64,000 nucleotides of DNA, from positions 186,001-250,000 of the forward strand of contig NZ_OLMR01000002.1 in assembly GCF_900291955.1 (NCBI RefSeq), read 5' to 3'. Below are positions 60,538 through 64,000 of this stretch, in pieces; position 1 is the first letter of the stretch; the number at the start of each line of letters is the position of its first letter. The DNA comes from Pseudoruminococcus massiliensis. GTDB lineage: Bacteria > Bacillota > Clostridia > Oscillospirales > Acutalibacteraceae. The notes under the pieces were generated by a model. That model had not been told where the DNA came from. It saw only the letters and a list, made by a program, of their open reading frames with translations, and made no database searches. A program made the position numbers and the translations under genes.

Positions 60538-62958
60538 TTACATAAGCTTCCAAAGTTCCTTAGCATATTGAAGGATAGTTCTGTCACTTGAGAATGTGCC
60601 AGAGTTAGCTGTGTTCTTAAGGCACTTTGTACCAAATGCGATTCTGTCCTTATAATCAGTGTTAGCCTTAAGCTTAGCATCAATATAATCAGGAAGGTCT
60701 CTAAGAATGAAGTAGTGGTCTGGTTGATGCCAGCTTGCACCCTCGAGAATTGACTGACGGAGCTCTGCAAAGCTGCCTTCGCCTGTCTTGTTGCCACCGT
60801 CTGTGAAACGACCATCAATAAGAGTATCAATAACCTTCTTGATTTCTGGGTTAGCTTCATAGATAGCCTTAGGGTCATAGTTGTTCTTAAGCTCGTTGAT
60901 TTCCTCAACTCTTGCACCGAAGATGTAGTTATTCTCTTCACCAGCCTGCTGAACGATTTCAACATTAGCACCATCGAATGTTCCGAGAGTAACAGCACCA
61001 TTAATCATGAACTTCATATTACCTGTACCAGAAGCCTCTGTACCAGCAGTAGAAATCTGCTCAGAAATATCAGCAGCTGGCATAATCTTCTCTGCATAGG
61101 AAACATTGTAGTTAGCTACGAATACAACTCTGAGCTTGTCATTAACATCAGGGTCGTTATTTACGAGCTTAGCAATTTCGTTGATATACTTAATGATAGC
61201 CTTAGCTCTTGCATAGCCAGGAGCAGCCTTAGCACCAAAGATAAATGCTGTTGGTGTGAAGTTAGGAAGCTTGCCTTCCTTCAAACGGAAGTAGATAGCC
61301 ATTATAGAGAAAGCATTGAGGAGTTGTCTCTTATACTCGTGAAGACGCTTAACCTGAATATCGAAGATGAAGTTAGGGTCGAGCTGTACGCCATCATGCT
61401 TTGCGATGTAATCAGCAAGCTCTTGCTTCTTCTCAAGCTTAATAGCGTTGAATTGCTTAACGAGGTCTTCATCAATCTTGTCATTAAGCTTAGAAAGCTC
61501 ATCAAGATTTCTTACCCACTTTGTGCCAATCTTATCAGAGATAAGTTCAGAAAGCTGTGGGTTGCAGAGACCAAGCCAACGGCGCTGTGTAACACCATTT
61601 GTCTTGTTCTGGAATCTTTCTGGATAGATAGCATACCAATCCTTGAGAACATCATCCTTGAGGATTTCTGTATGAATCCAAGCAACACCGTTTGTATAGC
61701 TTGAAGCATAAACTGCAAGTCTTGCCATATGAACAAGGTTGCCGTCGATAATTCTCATACCATCAAGCTTTGTCTTAACAGGTTCTTTTTCCTTCTTAGC
61801 GTCTGCCTTAGCACAAGCACATTCACACTCAACAGGAACATTAAGACCCTTAGCTGTAAGGTCAGCTACGAGGCGAGCGTCGATATTCTTGATGATTTCA
61901 ACAACATCAGGAATAACATCTGTGAGGAGGTTGATATCCCACTTCTCAAGAGCCTCTGACATAACAGTGTGGTTTGTATATGCGAATGTTTTCTGAGCAA
62001 TATCGAAAGCAGCATCAAATGAAAGACCATCAAGCTCAAGAAGTCTGATAAGCTCAGGAATAGAGATAACTGGGTGTGTATCGTTGAGCTGAATAGCACA
62101 ATGATTAGCAAAGTTAGAATAATCATTGCCATACTTAGCCTTATATCTCTTAATAATATCTTGGAGAGAAGCACTGCAGAAGAAATACTGCTGCTTTAAT
62201 CTAAGAACCTTACCTTCATACTGGTTGTCGTTAGGATAAAGAACCTTTGTGATGTTTTCTGCATCGTTCTTATCCTGAACAGCAGCATCATAATGGCTGT
62301 CGTTAAACTGGAGGAAGTCAAAGTCATTAAGAGCTTCTGCTTCCCAAAGACGAAGTGTATTGATGTTGTCTGTACCATAGCCGATAACAGCCATATCATA
62401 AGGAACGGCCTTAACAACCTGATCAGCGAACTTAACAATAACAGTATCCTCATTTCTTCTGATGCACCATGGGTCACCGAAGCTCTGCCAATCGTCAGCT
62501 CTTTCTACCTGGAAACCGTCTTCAATGCTCTGCTTGAAAAGACCGTACTTATAACGGATTCCATAGCCATCGAGAGGTACATCCTGAGTTGCAGCAGAAT
62601 CAAGGAAGCAAGCTGCGAGTCTGCCGAGACCGCCGTTACCGAGAGCAGCGTCGTCGATTTCCTCGAATACATTGATATCAATGCCCTTGTCAGCGAGAAG
62701 CTTCTTAACTTGGTCAAGAACACCCATAGCATAAAGGTTATTATACATCATTCGTCCCATAAGGAACTCTGCTGAGAAATAGTAAGCACGGCGTGAATTT
62801 GCGTGGTTCTTCTTAGCCTTAGCCCACTTTTCAGTGATTTCGCCCATCATAGCTCTGCCGAGGCATTCATGAAGCTCTGCAGGAGAAAGCTCCTCAAGCT
62901 CCTTACAATACTCGTTCTTCGCTGTCAAAATAAGGTTGTCGATGATGTTGTTCTTCAT
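60538..62958 (-). CDS. glgP: Glycogen/maltodextrin phosphorylase module with its own internal start
   Basis: 806 residues if started at ATG 62958, the usual length of GlgP. Motifs: RRAYYFSAEFLMGRM near 43, ALGNGGLGRLAACFLDS near 84, NDTHP near 290, the PLP-lysine motif EASGTGNMKFMINGAVTLGTFDGAN near 615. A Cys-rich insertion, CECACAKADAKKEKEP, sits near 375 before DGMRIIDGNLVHMARLA. GGAGG at 62970-62974 lies 11 nt before the ATG, yet the upstream MalQ frame has no stop. Either a true fusion or dual expression. Confidence 0.9.
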   Translation of the reverse strand: MKNNIIDNLILTAKNEYCKELEELSPAELHECLGRAMMGEITEKWAKAKKNHANSRRAYYFSAEFLMGRMMYNNLYAMGVLDQVKKLLADKGIDINVFEEIDDAALGNGGLGRLAACFLDSAATQDVPLDGYGIRYKYGLFKQSIEDGFQVERADDWQSFGDPWCIRRNEDTVIVKFADQVVKAVPYDMAVIGYGTDNINTLRLWEAEALNDFDFLQFNDSHYDAAVQDKNDAENITKVLYPNDNQYEGKVLRLKQQYFFCSASLQDIIKRYKAKYGNDYSNFANHCAIQLNDTHPVISIPELIRLLELDGLSFDAAFDIAQKTFAYTNHTVMSEALEKWDINLLTDVIPDVVEIIKNIDARLVADLTAKGLNVPVECECACAKADAKKEKEPVKTKLDGMRIIDGNLVHMARLAVYASSYTNGVAWIHTEILKDDVLKDWYAIYPERFQNKTNGVTQRRWLGLCNPQLSELISDKIGTKWVRNLDELSKLNDKIDEDLVKQFNAIKLEKKQELADYIAKHDGVQLDPNFIFDIQVKRLHEYKRQLLNAFSIMAIYFRLKEGKLPNFTPTAFIFGAKAAPGYARAKAIIKYINEIAKLVNNDPDVNDKLRVVFVANYNVSYAEKIMPAADISEQISTAGTEASGTGNMKFMINGAVTLGTFDGANVEIVQQAGEENNYIFGARVEEINELKNNYDPKAIYEANPEIKKVIDTLIDGRFTDGGNKTGEGSFAELRQSILEGASWHQPDHYFILRDLPDYIDAKLKANTDYKDRIAFGTKCLKNTANSGTFSSDRTILQYAKELWKLM

Positions 62959-64000
62959 TTCTTTTTTGTCCTCCAGCCTTCTGTAGATTTTTGATAACTT
63001 ATAAAGCTTTTTTGAAATCTCAGGTGTATTAGCACCTGCTTTCATTCTCCAAGCCCAGTTGCCACCGAGCGTTGAAGGGATATTTATACGAGCCTCAGAG
63101 CCAAGTCCGAGGATATCCTGCATTTGAACAATCGCATAATCGCTGACGCTCTGATATGCTGTGCGTATAAAGCCCCAGTTTATGCCTTCCTTTTTATTCA
63201 GGTTACAGTATTCATTAGCAAATTCTTGGTCTTCTTCACTTGCATGGTTATACCAACCACAGACTGTATCATTATCATGAGTGCCAATATAGCAAACTGT
63301 ATTTGAACTAAAGTTATGTGGAAGATAGTCGCTATCCTCCTTAGAATCGAATGCAAATTCAAGAATCTTCATTCCTGGGTATCCAGTATCTTTAAGAAGC
63401 TTGATTACATCGGGTGTCATAAGACCGAGGTCCTCGGCAATAATCGGAATATCGCCCAGACGCTCTTTAAGCTTATTAAAGAAATTCATACCAGGTCCTT
63501 CGATCCAAGAACCGTTTATAGCATTTTCCGCAGGATACGGAATAGCGTAGAAAGAAGCAAAAGCTCTGAAATGGTCGATACGAGTTACATCGAACATCTT
63601 TGATGCACTTTCAATACGCTTAAACCACCAGTCATAGCCTGTTTCCTCAAGATAAATCCAATCATAAAGTGGATTGCCCCAAAGTTGACCTGTTTCTGAG
63701 AAATAATCCGGAGGACAACCCGCAACACATACAGGCTTACGGTCACTATCGAGCCAGAATACATCAGGGTTAGCCCATGTATCAGCACTATCCATTGCAA
63801 CATAGATAGGCATATCTCCGAAGATGAGAACACCGTTGTCATTTGCGTATTTCTTAAAGTCTGCCCATTGGCTATAAAACTTATACTGAACAAACTTCCA
63901 AAAACCTACATCATATCCGAGAAGCTTATTATAATAATTTATAGTATCAGGGTTACGATGTCTTATAAGCTTATCAGGCCACTCTGTCCATGCCTTGTTT
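60538..64000 (-). CDS. malQ-glgP: MalQ-GlgP fusion: 4-alpha-glucanotransferase joined to glycogen phosphorylase (5' end outside window)
   Basis: One uninterrupted frame from the window edge to the stop at 60538, at least 1153 codons. The first 347 visible residues are the C-terminal two thirds of amylomaltase (GH77): YDVGFWKFVQYKFYSQW, LIFGDMPIYVAMDSADTW, the catalytic region DHFRAFASFYAIP, IIAEDLGLMTPDV (acid/base Glu), GTHDNDTVCGW. It ends at the normal MalQ C-terminus (NWAWRMKAG ... LYKLSKIYRRLEDKKE) and runs without a stop into a complete glycogen phosphorylase. MalQ rearranges maltodextrins and GlgP phosphorolyses them to glucose-1-phosphate, so the fusion would channel glucan chains. 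An internal SD and ATG at the joint may also give free GlgP. Confidence 0.85.
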   Translation of the reverse strand, partial: NKAWTEWPDKLIRHRNPDTINYYNKLLGYDVGFWKFVQYKFYSQWADFKKYANDNGVLIFGDMPIYVAMDSADTWANPDVFWLDSDRKPVCVAGCPPDYFSETGQLWGNPLYDWIYLEETGYDWWFKRIESASKMFDVTRIDHFRAFASFYAIPYPAENAINGSWIEGPGMNFFNKLKERLGDIPIIAEDLGLMTPDVIKLLKDTGYPGMKILEFAFDSKEDSDYLPHNFSSNTVCYIGTHDNDTVCGWYNHASEEDQEFANEYCNLNKKEGINWGFIRTAYQSVSDYAIVQMQDILGLGSEARINIPSTLGGNWAWRMKAGANTPEISKKLYKLSKIYRRLEDKKEMKNNIIDNLILTAKNEYCKELEELSPAELHECLGRAMMGEITEKWAKAKKNHANSRRAYYFSAEFLMGRMMYNNLYAMGVLDQVKKLLADKGIDINVFEEIDDAALGNGGLGRLAACFLDSAATQDVPLDGYGIRYKYGLFKQSIEDGFQVERADDWQSFGDPWCIRRNEDTVIVKFADQVVKAVPYDMAVIGYGTDNINTLRLWEAEALNDFDFLQFNDSHYDAAVQDKNDAENITKVLYPNDNQYEGKVLRLKQQYFFCSASLQDIIKRYKAKYGNDYSNFANHCAIQLNDTHPVISIPELIRLLELDGLSFDAAFDIAQKTFAYTNHTVMSEALEKWDINLLTDVIPDVVEIIKNIDARLVADLTAKGLNVPVECECACAKADAKKEKEPVKTKLDGMRIIDGNLVHMARLAVYASSYTNGVAWIHTEILKDDVLKDWYAIYPERFQNKTNGVTQRRWLGLCNPQLSELISDKIGTKWVRNLDELSKLNDKIDEDLVKQFNAIKLEKKQELADYIAKHDGVQLDPNFIFDIQVKRLHEYKRQLLNAFSIMAIYFRLKEGKLPNFTPTAFIFGAKAAPGYARAKAIIKYINEIAKLVNNDPDVNDKLRVVFVANYNVSYAEKIMPAADISEQISTAGTEASGTGNMKFMINGAVTLGTFDGANVEIVQQAGEENNYIFGARVEEINELKNNYDPKAIYEANPEIKKVIDTLIDGRFTDGGNKTGEGSFAELRQSILEGASWHQPDHYFILRDLPDYIDAKLKANTDYKDRIAFGTKCLKNTANSGTFSSDRTILQYAKELWKLM
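62956..62974 (-). promoter_or_regulatory. Internal ribosome-binding site at the MalQ/GlgP junction
   Basis: GGAGG (62970-62974, reverse strand) encodes part of RRLED of the MalQ end and precedes ATG 62958 by 11 nt. Confidence 0.6.

Overview
The window looks like the chromosome of a low-GC, Gram-positive, spore-forming gut Clostridia, probably a starch-using member of the Oscillospiraceae (Ruminococcus-like). This placement is inferred from several things: strong Shine-Dalgarno sites, SpoVS and YmdB, Firmicutes-type SAM-I and THF riboswitches, the MurT/GatD pair, sortase-type surface proteins with non-canonical sorting motifs, and a secreted alpha-amylase carrying a starch-binding module. No phage, CRISPR array or intact transposon was seen.

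Left part (1-16.6 kb): a truncated DUF951 gene and tRNA-Arg; a lone MreB-type actin with a YoaK-type membrane protein; RecD2; the murT-gatD pair, in which GatD appears to have lost both catalytic residues; metK behind a SAM-I riboswitch; a flavin reductase; a short stretch of foreign-looking remnants (9.0-9.9 kb); the str operon rpsL-rpsG-fusA-tuf; an Smr-domain protein and YbaK; and the folate transporter subunit FolT behind a THF riboswitch with a visible translational on/off fold.

Middle (16.9-40.5 kb): a probable metal-handling operon (His-rich COG0523 GTPase, a GTPase fused to a TIGR03943-like domain, a small orphan); a LytTR/DUF3021 regulatory pair; a twin-HTH regulator divergent from a sortase-anchored protein; an IS3 remnant; pyrC-pyrF downstream of a large repeat-rich membrane protein; cysK preceded by an 11-codon leader peptide with adjacent Cys codons; a 1300-residue REC/HD-GYP/GGDEF/EAL-like protein with mostly degenerate cyclic-di-GMP modules, next to an HPt-like protein without its histidine; tsaD; and a CBM26-LRR surface protein divergent from an XRE regulator and a small Cys-rich protein.

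Right part (40.5-64 kb): stand-alone TrpB2, an ABC exporter operon, birA, tRNA-Thr and tRNA-Tyr, trmL, an SPFH protein, the secreted amylase with near-identical 288-bp tandem modules, a two-domain PPK2, a permease, a YitT protein, a FakA-like kinase, spoVS-ymdB, a zinc-ribbon membrane protein, and at the right edge an in-frame MalQ-GlgP fusion that keeps an internal ribosome-binding site and start for GlgP. The amylase, the starch-binding LRR protein and MalQ-GlgP together suggest a cell that breaks down starch outside and handles maltodextrin and glycogen by phosphorolysis inside.

The strongest candidates for new biology are the Cys-Cys leader of cysK (31.9 kb), the MalQ-GlgP fusion, the catalytically stripped GatD, and the degenerate REC/HD-GYP protein with its histidine-less HPt neighbour.
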